DNA of 64,000 nt from Mariannaea sp. PMI_226 (Eukaryota; Ascomycota; Sordariomycetes; Hypocreales; Nectriaceae): positions 1,550,001-1,614,000 of the forward strand of contig JANFOG010000010.1 in NCBI GenBank assembly GCA_024336345.1, read 5' to 3'. This document shows positions 13,201 through 25,082 of the stretch, in pieces; position 1 is the stretch's first letter, and every line of letters begins with the position of its first letter. The notes beneath the pieces were generated by a model. It saw only the letters and a list, made by a program, of their open reading frames with translations, did not search any database and was not told the DNA's origin. The position numbers were made by a program, and so were the translations under genes.

Positions 13201-14260
13201 ACCTTGCGGGATTGGGGATTTCTCCCCCCTCTGTTTTGACTGATGAGTTGATTTCTTATCCTTGTCCGCTGTCACCATAGGGACACTCAAAATTCATTGA
13301 CCTCACTATCACCCCAAATATCGGCAATTGGTTGGTTCTGCTAAATGGCATACGGTGCTTGTTGACAGTAGAAGGTGGGATAAATGCAAGCAAAGATGAT
13401 TGATTAAGGAACTATAATATTGGGGATACTTGTGATATATATATATAGTACTCCTGGTCATCCCCAGCCACCTTGAGGGTCGGATTCCCTATTCCAATAG
13501 TGCTCAAGATTGTATATCATGATTTGGTACAATGAACTGACCCGTAGCGTTGCTGAGATCCCGTGTGTAGTATGGTGAAAAGTGCTTGTCAGAAAACTAA
13601 CTTACCGCCTCAACAAGGCTGGACAGCCTAGAGGTTTCTGACGCACATCTAGGCCAGAATCGGCACTATATTTCCTATTCTCCTGCCAACAGTAATTCTC
13701 ATGCACATAGCGCGGAAGCTCATACTACCAGAACATAGCTTGCGCTTGCTGTTGCATTATTGGCCATCCGGTCGGCTTGTATTAGGGACCACCCCCCCGG
13801 AATCCGCCTGCGTGCCTTCATCCTAGCTCTTTGAAATGCACCTTTTCCAAAATGGTTCCGCAGGTCTTTTATTTGTATAGAAAACTGAAATCGGCCTGCA
13901 TACAGATATGCAGGCTACTGTATTAAGATGAGTGGGTGTGGACCATTTCATTTACACCCACAGAGACAAAGAAAATGGTAGAGCGCCTCTCGATTGATCC
14001 CTTTCAATCGTGGTGGCTTGGGGGGGGGGGAGGGGCGAACAGAATCATGCGTAATGAGTAGATAGAGCCGGCACAAAGAAGGAGGACAGGATTCAAGACG
14101 CTTAGATAATTTCGGGATCCGAGCGGCTATTTATGGTTTCTACGATACCATTCATGTTTTTCGGAGCTAAGAACAAAAAAACTATCTCGAGCCACAAACT
14201 GGTCTAGATTCGGTTGGCTTGACCATTGACTATGAGATCAAGCCTAGTTGTCCGAGCCTA

Positions 14261-16579
14261 TCAGTCCGCCATCTGAGTGTGACCAACAGAACGGGGAAAA
14301 GGGGACTTGTAGTATCCCACTGAGTTAGTATGAACCTGAAGCTGAGTGCTCAACTCAATTCTTCCATTGGCATCGACTGGAGCGAAGTTAGACTTGGGTT
14401 AGGGAAGATGATGGTTTAATTACGTACAGTACTGGAACATGGCATTAGCAGGTCCAACTTTGGCCTTGACAGTAAATTCAACTTTGACATATGGTCTCTT
14501 CAAGAGGAGCTTGTCGCGGAGCTTCAAGTTCTTCGTCTCCTTTGCATCACTTTCATTCGCCAGCGAAAGGTCAACTCTCAAAGATGTACCTATATGAATG
14601 TCTTCTCCTACAGATGTGTTAGTCCACTCCAGCGAAGATAGTATAGCGACAACGCGGTTAGGCTCGTACCATTGACAAACGGGGATGGTGCTTCCTGGCC
14701 GCAAAGGCCATGTGAGTATTTTGACATGACAAATGCGTTGCGAGGACGGAATGTCAACGTCGAAAGTGGACGAAAATTTGCGCTCAATGCACCTATGATT
14801 CTCAACGCTTTCGCCTTGTGTACGAATTAGCGAACTGTGTAAAGGAGGCTGGGTTAACAAAAGAATAGAAGACCGACCTTTTTCACAAACCAATCCACAC
14901 AGTTGTCAGTCCATATTTGACCGAAGCGGTCCTTCACCACATCGCGCTTCTCGTCCTTCGCCCGCTGTTGTATGGCGTTTCCTCGATTCTTGAGTTGACG
15001 GCCGTAGGTGACCCTACAACCAATACCTAAAGAGGCTCGGGCACAAAGTTCCGGAAACAGTTCGTGGTTCTCCAATGCGTAGTGTACGAGACCCAAACAG
15101 ACGGCGGTTCGGGTTTTTTTTTTGTGTGTAGCTTGATTGCACTGAGGTCGGAATTATGCATGAGATACTCACGAAGCTTGTGTTGAAGATACTGGGAACT
15201 CCCAAGTCCTCCTGATAGCACAATATCGCACTACAATCTTCAAGTCAGAAACGTGCCAATGAACTTGATTATTCGACCCACCACTTGAATGTGATGACAA
15301 ACAGCTAGATCGTTGATGATCTGACGGAGCTTCCTTGTAAGCTTTTCAACCTGCCGATTAAAGAAGTTCGCCATGTCATTGCTGTGATATATTAGTAAGG
15401 AGCTACGCAGCATTTATCTTTCTACATTTCTCACATCTTGAGAATCAACTGATCGACGTCGAAACCTGGGTCTTTCGATATCTCTCCGTGAAGACCAGGA
15501 ACATGCAATGTAAAGTCATCATTGCTAGTTGGTTGAAACTAGCACTTTGCGTCCTGAAATTCCTGGCTAGAACGAATAAGTCTGGCTGTTTTGCGAGCAC
15601 AATGAATTAGATGAAGCTGATGTGGTTTGGTTTTAGCAATGACAGCTACGACTTGGAACTCGGAGTCGATGTATGTTGAACTGATGTAGTCACCTATTGA
15701 ACTTTAGCTCAGTTGGGAGCAGGCAAATGCAGGCTGGATTCCATACCAGTGGTAGGATACAGCTCCTTGAAGGCACGCCGTCCTGAACTGTCGACTTCTC
15801 TCTTGAACAAACAAAAATCCTGTGCGTTATCAGCTGGAGGTTCTTCGATTTTCGAAGCGGCCTTTCTTACCGCCGTGCCCCCACCAGCATCAACGAATAG
15901 CATCGCTTGGCCATCCTACCATTTTGTTAGAATATATGAAGTATCCTGATGCACTAACTCCTACCATGGGGAAGATGTTCTTCTTGATCAGCTCGTGTGC
16001 TGCAGTAGCGTGAGGCTCCGTGAGACCGACGTGGACATGATGCTTGCTGTTCTTCCCAAAACCTGCGTCCTTTATGAGCAACTTGAAGGTTTCAACTACA
16101 TCCAAATCCCAAGTTGCCGGGACACTGAAGAGAAACTTGATGGTTGCGTCATCGAATGATAAATCGTCTAGGATCAAGCTTGTCGAAATGGCCGAGTATA
16201 TGTTGCGCAAGTGATCTTTGAACAGCGTTTTTATGCCCTCTAGATTCACCCCTTCGATGCCAAGAGATGTTTTGAACCATTCCTTGACTGACATCATATC
16301 CCTGATCATGGGCGGGGAATCCCCAAGAAAGAAGCCCTGGTGGAGTATTCGTGTCGTAAACCAGTCGAGTTGGGACTTTCTCATCTTTGAGAGCCCTGGG
16401 CCAAAGAGAAAACATTTTGACTTCGTTGGTTTTATCCCCTTTCAAATGGTAGGCTACACCAGTGCCTTGAAAGTAAAGGATAGGTTAGTTCCTTGTCATT
16501 TCAGGCCGACATGAGACCTAGGAAGAAAGAAATCACCGCCCATAGCCATGCCAATACTCACGGTCAAGTCTGCGGTCAT
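14261..16579 (-). pseudogene. Decayed Hsp70-like (actin-ATPase fold) gene
   Basis: The remains of a fungal Hsp70-like protein of the divergent, non-essential class (about 560-600 residues when intact). Recognisable pieces in order on the minus strand: MTADLT at 16579; TGVAYHLKGDKTNEVK with KVPTRLVYDTNTPPGLLSWGF (about 16460-16330); VKEWFKTSLGIEG and FLFSVPATWD; LTEPHATAAHEL (about 16020); DGQAMLFVDAGGGTA, the second phosphate loop, at about 15920; KELYPTTGDYISSTYIDSEF; FTLHVPGLHGEISKDPGFD; LSGGLGSSQYLQHKL, the adenosine motif, near 15200; and a C-terminal beta region ending FDANGRIELSTQLQV and stop at 14261. Lesions: no recognisable first phosphate loop (D-x-G-T-T) where it should follow MTADLT, a one-base frame change near 16285-16297, an in-frame TAG at 15539-15541, and a frame change at an A-run near 14881. 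Introns between conserved pieces keep good splice sites. Sequencing error could explain single lesions, less easily all four. Confidence 0.7.
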
Positions 16580-16992
16580 ATTGGTAGCGGAGCAGTCACA
16601 AGACTGACGCTACGAAAGGAGAGGGTGGCGCGATCAATGCTAGTAGAAGGAGAGTTTGAGCTAGATGAAGACAAAGAAGACAAAGAAGAACAAGAAGAGG
16701 TTGGAAGAGAAGAAAGGAAGAAAGAAAGGGAGGAGATCTGATGACTGAGAGTGAGAGACGAACAAAATTATAACCGTCTTGCTCCCAGTAGGTATAAGTT
16801 GGCGTCCTGCACACCGGCGCGCTAATGACTACACAGGAATATGCTCTTTGTCCATGAAGAGAGGGAGTGAGGGACGCCTTTCATGGGAGGGGGTGTGTCA
16901 AAAAAGAAATCGAGACACAAAGGCGGCGACAACAAAACCGAACAAGGCTCTGGCATCAATTGATTTCACAAGAAATCAGTGACCTCTTGGCC

Positions 16993-17000
16993 TATAAAAG
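16993..17000 (+). promoter_or_regulatory. TATA box of the small helical protein gene
   Basis: TATAAAAG lies 112 bases upstream of the ATG at 17112 and is followed by pyrimidine-rich sequence typical of a fungal transcription start. Confidence 0.6.
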
Positions 17001-17111
17001 GTGGCTTTACGCTCCATTCCTTGATAATAGTACTCTCATCATTCTATTACCTTCTTTGCTGATCTCTGCCCCAACCTCAATCAGAGCGCGTTTTGACTTT
17101 TGAAATCGACA

Positions 17112-17504
17112 ATGACTCAGTTGAACGACGCTATACAACCTCTTACGGAATTTCGCAACCGGATTAGCCGAGATCACAAATATGCACAAGGGCGTTGGAC
17201 CAAGGCACTGGCGAGGCTTGAGATACTTGAGCAGGAACAACAATGGATTGCTGACACTATCAAAAACACCAAGGCTGCCCTTGATGATTTTGACAAGTGT
17301 TTGGCATTCGCAAAAGCTGGCCATGTTGTCGACAAGATGGTATTTTATACAAAGACAATGCCCGCTCACCAAATGAGTCTCAACGCATGTCACAATTCTC
17401 TACTGCAAGCAATCGGTTTCATGCATCAGCTCTTCGACTGGACAATGATAGTGGAGGAGCCGGCCGTAGAGCGGGCCTCGAGTCAGACTATCAGAGAGAA
17501 ATAA
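17112..17504 (+). CDS. Small helical protein of unknown function
   Basis: A single-exon frame of 130 residues, soluble and mostly helical. The ATG at 17112 begins MTQLNDAIQPLTEFRNRI; an upstream TTG in frame is not needed. The first 70 residues are rich in E, K, L, Q and A with heptad-like spacing (RWTKALARLEILEQEQQW), so a coiled coil is likely. There are no membrane segments or signal peptide, and I recognise no family. A TATA box upstream and A-rich sequence about 100 bases downstream (17608-17627) support a real transcription unit. It is the only apparently intact gene in a 9-22 kb stretch that otherwise looks decayed. Confidence 0.6.
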   Translation: MTQLNDAIQPLTEFRNRISRDHKYAQGRWTKALARLEILEQEQQWIADTIKNTKAALDDFDKCLAFAKAGHVVDKMVFYTKTMPAHQMSLNACHNSLLQAIGFMHQLFDWTMIVEEPAVERASSQTIREK

Positions 17505-17607
17505 TAGCTATCTAGGGTTCAGATTGAATTCAAGGACCAAGCGAAGGCTTTCATGTCGAGAGGATGGTCTCATCATCAATCATCCCCCACACCCCCTTCC
17601 CCCTTTC

Positions 17608-17627
17608 AAAAAAAAAAAAAAAAAAAA
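17608..17627. repeat. Poly-A run
   Basis: About twenty A residues downstream of the small helical protein gene; a simple homopolymer. Confidence 0.9.
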
Positions 17628-17751
17628 GAAACTACTTAGTGTGGCACAACTGGCAGGGAAATGTTTACATAATATAAGTTAGGGTGTTATCATGTAGTCA
17701 TGGGCAGCTGAATGAACTACAGAAACGTACCAAGACAGCGCTTACAATGAT

Positions 17752-18835
17752 CTACCAAAAATACTTAAGCAACTTCGTCTTTCTCTCCCATTCCTCCTTG
17801 TGATGCTTTGCTTCCTCGAACCAGTAGCCTGAATTGCCTCCCAAATGCCAGCGTGTCTCTACTTTGGCTCTCATGGGCATGATGTCCTCTCCTCCAATAC
17901 TAATTATCACCTCAGGGAAGACCAGATGGCCAGGCATGTGGGATTTCCATTCCACCCTCCACTGGTAAGCTTGGGAGAGCAAGGAAACCCCAACATTTGC
18001 TGATCGTTGAAGCACATGTTGCAAACTGGAGGCAAACTTCTCCTGATTTTCATTTTGAACAATCAAATCGATCCTCAATGCCTCTCCTAACTTTGAGACG
18101 AGCTGGTCAAGTATCCCTTGCCGTGGATCCTCAGGGTTGAATATGCTACCTGTATCCGTCTCATAGTTCGAGACGCCGTAACAGTCTGCCATAATCAGGT
18201 AATATGCCTCACACTAAATCTTTGAGAATTCTGCTCATGTAAGTAATTGTTGGGGAAGAGTGTTCGGTCTGCGACAAGAGGAGGAATTCCGTTTCACTTA
18301 CTATCCCACCTCCAATTTGCTTCGTGTCTCAATAATTCCTGGTAGCAGCGGGTCATATTTATGGCCGGCGCAGTGTGCAGAAAGGCCTTGCATAATGGGC
18401 TCGCTCCGAGTTTGAATCCGCATCTGAGAAACCCCTTCTCATACCATGTATTTACCCCCCCAAAAAGGAGACCCGTAGCTCCTATCCCACAAAGTTTCCC
18501 TGTCGTTTGGGTCCGCTCACCTTGGACCGGCTTACCTCGATGTTCTGCAGAGAATTGTCTATTCTTGATTTCATAAATAACGTCTTCCACCCTGGACTCT
18601 CGTATCAAGAAGATCTTGATGAATCAGCTTTTGACGAAACGGGGCTGGTAGCACTAGCTGGCCGAGCTCCGGAATGGGAACATGGTCTGCGGGGATCTCG
18701 AAGCGTATCACGCGTGATGATACACTCCTCCGCTTCTTCAGCCAAGTAATCTTCAGGCGAATCGACCCAGCTGCCGACATTGACTGCAGTTCGGCTGACG
18801 CAGGCCAGGATGGGACCGATTGCAGCAGCCTCCAT
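17752..18835 (-). pseudogene. Unrecognised protein gene, frameshifted in its N-terminal part
   Basis: The 3' half is clean: an exon ending at 18302 joins through a gtaagt intron (18186-18301) to the last exon 18185-17752, giving HEANWRWDN-CYGVSNYETDTG in one frame and ending KTKLLKYFW. That part carries a glycine-rich hydrophobic stretch (KLCGIGATGLLFGGVNTWY) that may be a membrane or membrane-associated helix, and a basic C-terminus. The 5' half only makes sense by changing frame twice: MEAAAIGPILACVSRTAV from the ATG at 18835, then RVIRFEIPADHVPIPELG after about 18730, then RVEDVIYEIKNRQFSAEH after about 18610. No intron of plausible size fits either switch. I do not recognise the family. 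Alternatives are an unusual short-intron structure or base-calling errors; if so the gene could be intact with about 350 residues. Confidence 0.45.
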
Positions 18836-21800
18836 ATTAAGCAAAGCCGCAAGGGGAACACAGCGGAGCCAAAGTGTGTCGGGAGACGGCCGATGATTAT
18901 GATTGGGAGAGTCCCTGCAGGTTAACGTGTGGGTGGTAAGACGGGACCAAAAGGGATAAAGCGTGAATGCAGGTGAATGACGGACAGGCGAGCGAGACTT
19001 GTGGGATGCCGATTATCTGAGGGGAGAGTAGACATAGATGAGCCGGAGACTACGCTTATTTAACACTTGGGGCCTCCAACATATTCGCCAATACGCAAAT
19101 CCTGAGACGCACCGTTTCAAGCTCCTAGGAAAATTTCTTTGTATCTTGAGAAGAAGACTCTATTCCGCGGGCTCACCGATACGGATAGTAAATCTAAATT
19201 TGAGGTCGGCATGGGCTTGGTAACAGACATTAGTCTCAAACAGCGCCGGAGGGCTAAGATGAGAATCAACGGGCCTGGACTGGAAATTAGGTCGAGGGCG
19301 TAACCTGCTTTTCACAAAATGGATTCGCTCAGACAAGCTTGAAGGTGAAGCCCCGAGATAGTGAGAGAGCGGAAGACTCCGGCTGATGTATCCACCACAA
19401 CGCGGACTAGAGCAGGCTAACTATGCAGTCAGCCTAGTTGAATGAATGTACCAAGCCTCAAGCCTCTGTTCACAAAGAAAACAGGGGGCTATTGTGCGTG
19501 CTTCACGTAGCCAATATCACAACCAGTGCAGTTTGCGCTTCCACAAGACTCAGGAAGTAGAGGACTGATATGGCCCGTTTCTTAAAAAAAAATCAATTGA
19601 TTTTTTAGCGATGCTAGTTGATGGAGGTAGTACTATCTCCGCACGATCCAAAAACCAGGCTGGCGGAATATCTCATGGTAAGACTTCGCAAACTACCCAC
19701 CCACGGTGGTCCTCAATGCTTTCGGCAGTTAGACCAAGACCATTTGCATGGCAATACACTTGGCATATCTAGTTGGAAAAAAATTACGGGAAATAGGCTA
19801 TGAGAGAGCTTGAGGGGGGATGAACTGCGAACGCCCTGAAACGGCACGGCTGTAAGACTCAATGCAAATACCTTGGCCTACTCCATATTTTCAAGTAGAA
19901 GTGAGTCAGTGACATGTAGATGGTCAGGCATCGACACAAAAGAGGCAGAATGGTGGCCTATAATAGATGATGCTTCTTTCTCTACTTGAGCAACATATAG
20001 TACATGCTTAGCATCTGTAGAGGGATGCTGGACATTCAAGGTTGAGATTTCTTTCTGAGATGCTATCAACGCCGTTTTCTGGGGATAATCCCTGGTAGGC
20101 AACCCGCTGGCCAACGAGTGTGTTGGTTCTGAACTCCTAGACGGATGTGTGGTCAGCCTTTGGCGGGCATCTGGCCTTGGACGGGGCTCTACTCAAACCC
20201 CTCGGCGGCGGCCGCCTTAGTGAAAGAGTGAGATATCTAGTGAGCCGACAGGTCGCATTTGATGGCCCCGCCGTGCAAGAGTAGGCTTCGTGGTCAGGCG
20301 GCACTGCTCACCAGTTAATAAGCTACCATTTCTGGGTTGAGCTTCCATACAATTGTCTAACAAGCAATGTCTGGCATCCGGCTTCTTGTGTCTGCTTGGA
20401 TGCTGCCACGGTTAGCTTTTGGTAGTTTTGTTCGCCCCAGAAACCCCGCTAAAAGCTCTCAGTAGGCTGTCTGCGCAAGTCGACGCCGCGCACCGGCTCC
20501 AGATGATCTCCTGTCAACTTTTTGAAGCATAAATAGTTCAATACGATTATTCTGTGGGTTAGTAAAAGTTGGTATTTGGCATCCAAGTTTAATCAGGGTA
20601 CCTTAGGCCATAGAACAATGGCTGCATAGTAGGAGACTTGGTAGTGGGCGTCTTAATCATTTCTATCACAGTTCTCCTCTAAGCCAATATGAAAACTTAC
20701 AATTTGGCACCAGGTGGGAAAGCCTGGTGTGGAGTAGTCCTCAGATGATGGAAGAGATGTAAACAGGACCGTCATAACTAGAGCCATTTTGGAATGTCTT
20801 TGCCATAACGAAGAAGAACTACAGAGATATAGCTAGTTTCCTTGATTTGAAATCCAGCATGCTAGCTCTCGAGATACAATCTTAGTTCTTTAGCTTGGAG
20901 TGAAAGCCTTCGTTCCATCATTGGTTATCCTACCTGAGGAGGGATTACTCTATTTGTATCAAACAATCTTTTCTTCACAAGAAATTCCTGTTACTTCGCC
21001 TACTAAAAAGCACCAGTTTACTTCAACGATTGCCCTGGTATGGTTAACTTAATAAGATTGCAAGCAAATGTCTAGAGTCTTGAAGCACTCGTAAAAGCTC
21101 ATCGTTGAAACACGAGCTGGCCGAATAACAACCCCTCTCTGTTTCATATTTCTGCCACACTATTTGTTGCACCGATGTGTGAAGGTTAAGTGGTGATGCT
21201 GAGATGGCTTCATTGAACCATTCAGATATCCAGTGTAGCAAATTTTGCTGGTGGTTTTCTAAGATAATTGATAGTACCAGCATAATCTCTGTCTGAGTCT
21301 CAAATTCCAACGATGTGAAGCTTTGGGATAAAATTTGGTTCCTAGCTATTATGCTTTATCTTTGAGATGTCAAAATGACGTAGAATTTCAGGCTACGTTG
21401 ACAAATTCATCTGTCTCTAACGTTGCAACCTTGTTCTACCAATACGGTAGCTCTTCGAAACTTGACCACCCTAGTTCTACGTTTTGAGTGTTCCCTACGT
21501 CTTTCTTGCCTACCTAGGTAGGCTATATTACTGAGTTTGGGCAGTACCATCTTGATATGGGACAGACGCTACTTTCTAGCTCAGGCTTGCACTGTACATA
21601 CCACGAGCTTGGATACCGAACATGATCTCATGTATTACAACGTCAATATTTTTGAAGGGGCATGACCAACATCGTACTATATAAATCACATAGTCCTTTT
21701 TTAAAAGCTTGGACAGAGACAAGACATAACGATCTATGAACCAACCTGTACATACGTCTCTCGAAGGAGGGTATCAAATTAGGAGCTACCGCCGCAAGGC

Positions 21801-22625
21801 AAAGTAATGTCATAAGATTGACGATCTTGAGATAGTTAGATGTGCCAGGACATCCATCTTGAGAAAATGAAAGAACAAAGGATTCCACTCGGAATATGCA
21901 CTCTTGAGAACCAAAATTCACAGCAGAGGCCTGACTCATTCCATGCGGTGCCTGAAGCATTGCTGGAGCCGTTGTGGGCACAACCCAGTTGGATATATTA
22001 TTCCTATCCCATACAACGGCCCCAGAATCAACACCATGATTGGAGGAGTAGCACAGAGCCCTCGCCTAAAGATACGATGAGGCCATCCCGAGCCAAAGCA
22101 AGGAGGGACCAGAACTACTGTCCAGTATAGATAGTTCTATTTGTAATAAAAAAATCGCAACATTTGATACCAATGTTTGCTCCATTCGAGGTTGGCAACA
22201 CATCTCAAAAGTTCCTCTTTTCTTGGGCAAATCTGGATACTGCTAACCATACCATAAGCTTGCCTATTCTCGTTACCTTCACTCATGGCAGCTACAAGTT
22301 TTAGAGACATGTATTCGAATATCACAATGTCAGCAAAGTAGACATTGCTAGTGCACCCTGGGAGGCTACGAGAGAACTGCGAGATGGCCTTCCTCCTTTG
22401 ATGCGCACCTATTGAGTAATAAGACGATTAACTACGTAAGTGCTGTCAGTGGAACATTGAGCGTGCAACGAATATAATATTACTGTAAAAGCCGCCGCGT
22501 GTATCAACCGGGGGGTACGGGAGACCACATTGACCAACCAATAGCTTGTCAAAAGCGCATTGTGGCATTGTAGACTGTTATCTGGGCAGAGAAATTGCGT
22601 AGGACCAGCCCAACCCATTTTACTA
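18836..22625. other. Gene-free stretch
   Basis: Nearly 3.8 kb with only short, mutually inconsistent frames. Helix-rich minus-strand frames at 21044-21310 and 22137-22325 could be relics, but they show no motif I know and no splice connection. Sequence from about 20.8 kb becomes more AT-rich. Confidence 0.5.
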
Positions 22626-23804
22626 TCAAGCAAGTGTTTCGGGCTTTTGAGCGCAAAGAGAGTGGAAGTGGACGTAGGAATGCACTGAGGTATCGAGCAG
22701 ATCCTTTCGCACTTTGACAAGGAAGACTTCAACCTCCTCGGGCTTCCAACCAAGACCTCGTGTGAAGGGGCCTATGGTGATAGCTTGAAGGCCATCATAA
22801 ATCACACTTCGGTTGTAAAGACCGATCATCTTTAGTTTGGGGTCCTTGGGCCATGGTCCAACGGGCACCTTCTTAATTTCGTGCCGAATATTTGTGAAGC
22901 CTGCTTCCTTCAGCCTGTCCGCATTTCGTGCGGAGGCGTGCATGTCGATTCCAAATGCGGCCAACCCATCCCGAATATTTGCCACCATTTTTGGCGGCGT
23001 ATACTCGGAGTGCATTGTGCCATCATCGCATCCATATTCCCAGCGGAATTCGGGAAGTTCAATCCAGCCGCCGGGTTTGAGCATGCTGATCAGATCAGTT
23101 AGCTACAATAGCACAATCTGGGGTTTCAAGGCATGCTAATCATACCTATATATCTGTGCAAGTAAAGCAGGCCAGTCCTTGATAGCAGTGGACATATTTC
23201 GCAAATGGACCAGATCGAGCGAGCCCTCACGATACAACCAGGGCGCCTCAGCATCGTCTACGACGAATTTGACGTTGGGCGGCACCCAGGGCGGCTGAAT
23301 AGGACTTAAATCGATACCGGTAACTTCGGCACTTGGGTACTCATCGCCCACTAAGTCGAGTTAGCATGGCCGTGAAAACATTTGTCTATCCTATGATGTT
23401 GGGATTCGCATACTGTCGATGGCCCAGGTGCCTGTTCCCGTGCCAACGTCGATGATCTGTTGGGGGTTCTTTAACGGCGAATTGTGCAGTTTCCCTCCTA
23501 ATAGGTGGAATGCAACGGCATGTTTCATGTCCTCTCGCTCCTGCTCAGGTACATCATTGGGAAATTGATATAGGCCTTCCTTAAACTTGTGATACCTGCG
23601 ACTGTTCTCGAAGCTGTAGTCGCGAATGCTAGAAGCTAACGAGGTGGATGTTGCCGACACCGCATCTGACGCGTAGCCATCGTCTGACCTTGCATCAGTC
23701 GCATCCGCAGGCTGCGCTGGCTGTTCCGATTCGATTGGTGGATCTTGAAGAGGCGCATCTGCGTCTCTCTCAGCAGTGGACGTATCTTGCTGGCCTTCAA
23801 GCAT
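22626..23804 (-). CDS. LaeA-like SAM-dependent methyltransferase
   Basis: A class I methyltransferase of the fungal LaeA/Llm group, many members of which influence secondary metabolism or development; S-adenosylmethionine is the expected donor. Exons 23804-23414, 23350-23146 and 23085-22626 give 351 residues. The N-terminal 60 residues are acidic and low-complexity. Then come YHKFKEGLYQFPNDVPEQER, typical of the group, and SAM motif I IIDVGTGTGTWAID at about residues 117-130. Motif II follows with VTGIDLSPIQPPWVPPNV, then LDLVHLRNM (motif IV) and MLKPGGWIELPE (motif V). All joins keep frame and have gtatg donors. ATG 23804 was chosen because the upstream open frame has no ATG. The gene diverges from the hydrolase at 24156 across about 350 bases, so shared control is plausible. 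Confidence 0.92.
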
Positions 23805-24155
23805 GGTGACCTGGAGCTGAAAAAAAGCAAATCTCAGCCTGAGAGTGGAAATGAATGGCGCAGAGTGAGGATCGAGGGGGCTTGGGTTGGGGTCATTTGG
23901 GTGGGGAGAGCCAGGGAGAGAGTGCGCCAATTAAGTGCGGTAGTCTGACCAGCCCATCCATCATCAGGCCAGGATCCCTGGCGTCATTTGTCAGCAGACA
24001 CCTATGTATATCTGCTAGTCGTCTGAGTGTTGACCGGCGGTGCGGAACTTTTTGGCTTCAGGTTCACATTGGTGATACGTTGGCCCAAATCCTTCTGACT
24101 TGCCCACCCACATCTGCACAGACGATCACAGGTGCATCATCTTGTTAGAGGCGCC
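23805..24155. promoter_or_regulatory. Divergent promoter between methyltransferase and hydrolase
   Basis: A 351-base interval separates the two head-to-head ATGs, so the genes probably share promoter elements. No clear TATA box or known operator was seen. Confidence 0.5.
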
Positions 24156-25082
24156 ATGGAAACTTTTGAGCTCACCCTCTCCGATGATACCGTTCTGTCA
24201 GGGATCAGCAACATTCCAACCCACACCCCCGCCAGACCAAAGTTCTGTCCCCTCATTGTTGGTTTGCATGGCGGAAGCTATACCAGCCAATACTTTGACG
24301 TAACCCCCAATTACACAGCAAAGCTGCCGAGCAACTCCCTGTCGATCCCGTTTGTTGCCATTGATCGCCCAGGGTACCACAAGTCCACACCAGTTTCCTC
24401 AGTTCGCCCAGACTCCAGCTTTCCTGAAGAATGGGGGCGTCGACTTCATCAATCTATCCTCCCAGCGCTATGGACGGAATTCGGCCTAAAAAATAATTGC
24501 AGCTGTATCGTGCTTCACTCTCATAGTCTTGGCACCAACGGTGCTATTGTGGCAGCGTCTCTGCATGCAAGCGAGCCAGGTACTCCAGTGTATCCTCTTG
24601 GAGGGCTTGTTACGTCTGGCTTTGGCTCGCTGCTGAAGGATACGGGTGGCCACGTTTCGCAGCCTGATCCTCCACCATCACATATCAACATTCCTGTTCA
24701 GGTAAAAGATAGTACTTTGTTGTTGCCAGGAACAGCCGACGATGAAGTCTACGCCCAGTCAGACAAGCTTGATCACGCCATACCATTCGATGAGATTGCC
24801 TCGCTCAGGCAATCATGGCTCTCAAATTGGAAGCAGAAATGGGGTACGGATGTTGCAGTGCCTATCATGATTGCATTTGCAGAGAATGATTATTACTGGG
24901 ATGCGACGGAGGAGCATCTACAACAGTTTGCGATGGGCTTTCCAAACAGTCCCAGGATAGATACGAGCATAATTTGTTCCGCACCGCATAATATTGAGCT
25001 AAGCTATTGGGGAGCTGGATGGTATGCTAGAAGTTTTGGGTTTGCTGCTGAATGCGCGACTTCACTTGCTTTGAAGAAGTAG
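24156..25082 (+). CDS. Alpha/beta-hydrolase fold protein
   Basis: A single-exon 308-residue protein with the alpha/beta-hydrolase layout. The oxyanion segment is IVGLHGGSYTSQYFD near residues 37-51, and PFVAIDRPGYHKS marks the strand after it. The nucleophile elbow is SHSLG with Ser124 (codon 24525-24527). AENDYYWDA provides an acidic residue and APHNIE a histidine at the expected C-terminal place. Function is probably an esterase, epoxide-hydrolase-like or peptidase-like reaction on a small molecule; there is no signal peptide, so it is likely intracellular. The ATG at 24156 was taken rather than a GTG-initiated extension. It is divergently paired with the LaeA-like methyltransferase. Confidence 0.88.
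   Translation: METFELTLSDDTVLSGISNIPTHTPARPKFCPLIVGLHGGSYTSQYFDVTPNYTAKLPSNSLSIPFVAIDRPGYHKSTPVSSVRPDSSFPEEWGRRLHQSILPALWTEFGLKNNCSCIVLHSHSLGTNGAIVAASLHASEPGTPVYPLGGLVTSGFGSLLKDTGGHVSQPDPPPSHINIPVQVKDSTLLLPGTADDEVYAQSDKLDHAIPFDEIASLRQSWLSNWKQKWGTDVAVPIMIAFAENDYYWDATEEHLQQFAMGFPNSPRIDTSIICSAPHNIELSYWGAGWYARSFGFAAECATSLALKK

Larger units (their letters stand above)
9510..14260. other. Gene-poor stretch with simple repeats
   Basis: Nearly 4.8 kb without a supportable gene. Open frames are short, mostly lack ATG starts, and show neither splice-consistent joins nor domains. A 70-codon frame at 10262-10471 (minus) and a 96-codon frame at 11491-11781 (minus) are the longest that look at all protein-like, but I recognise neither. 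Simple repeats are listed separately. Confidence 0.5.
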
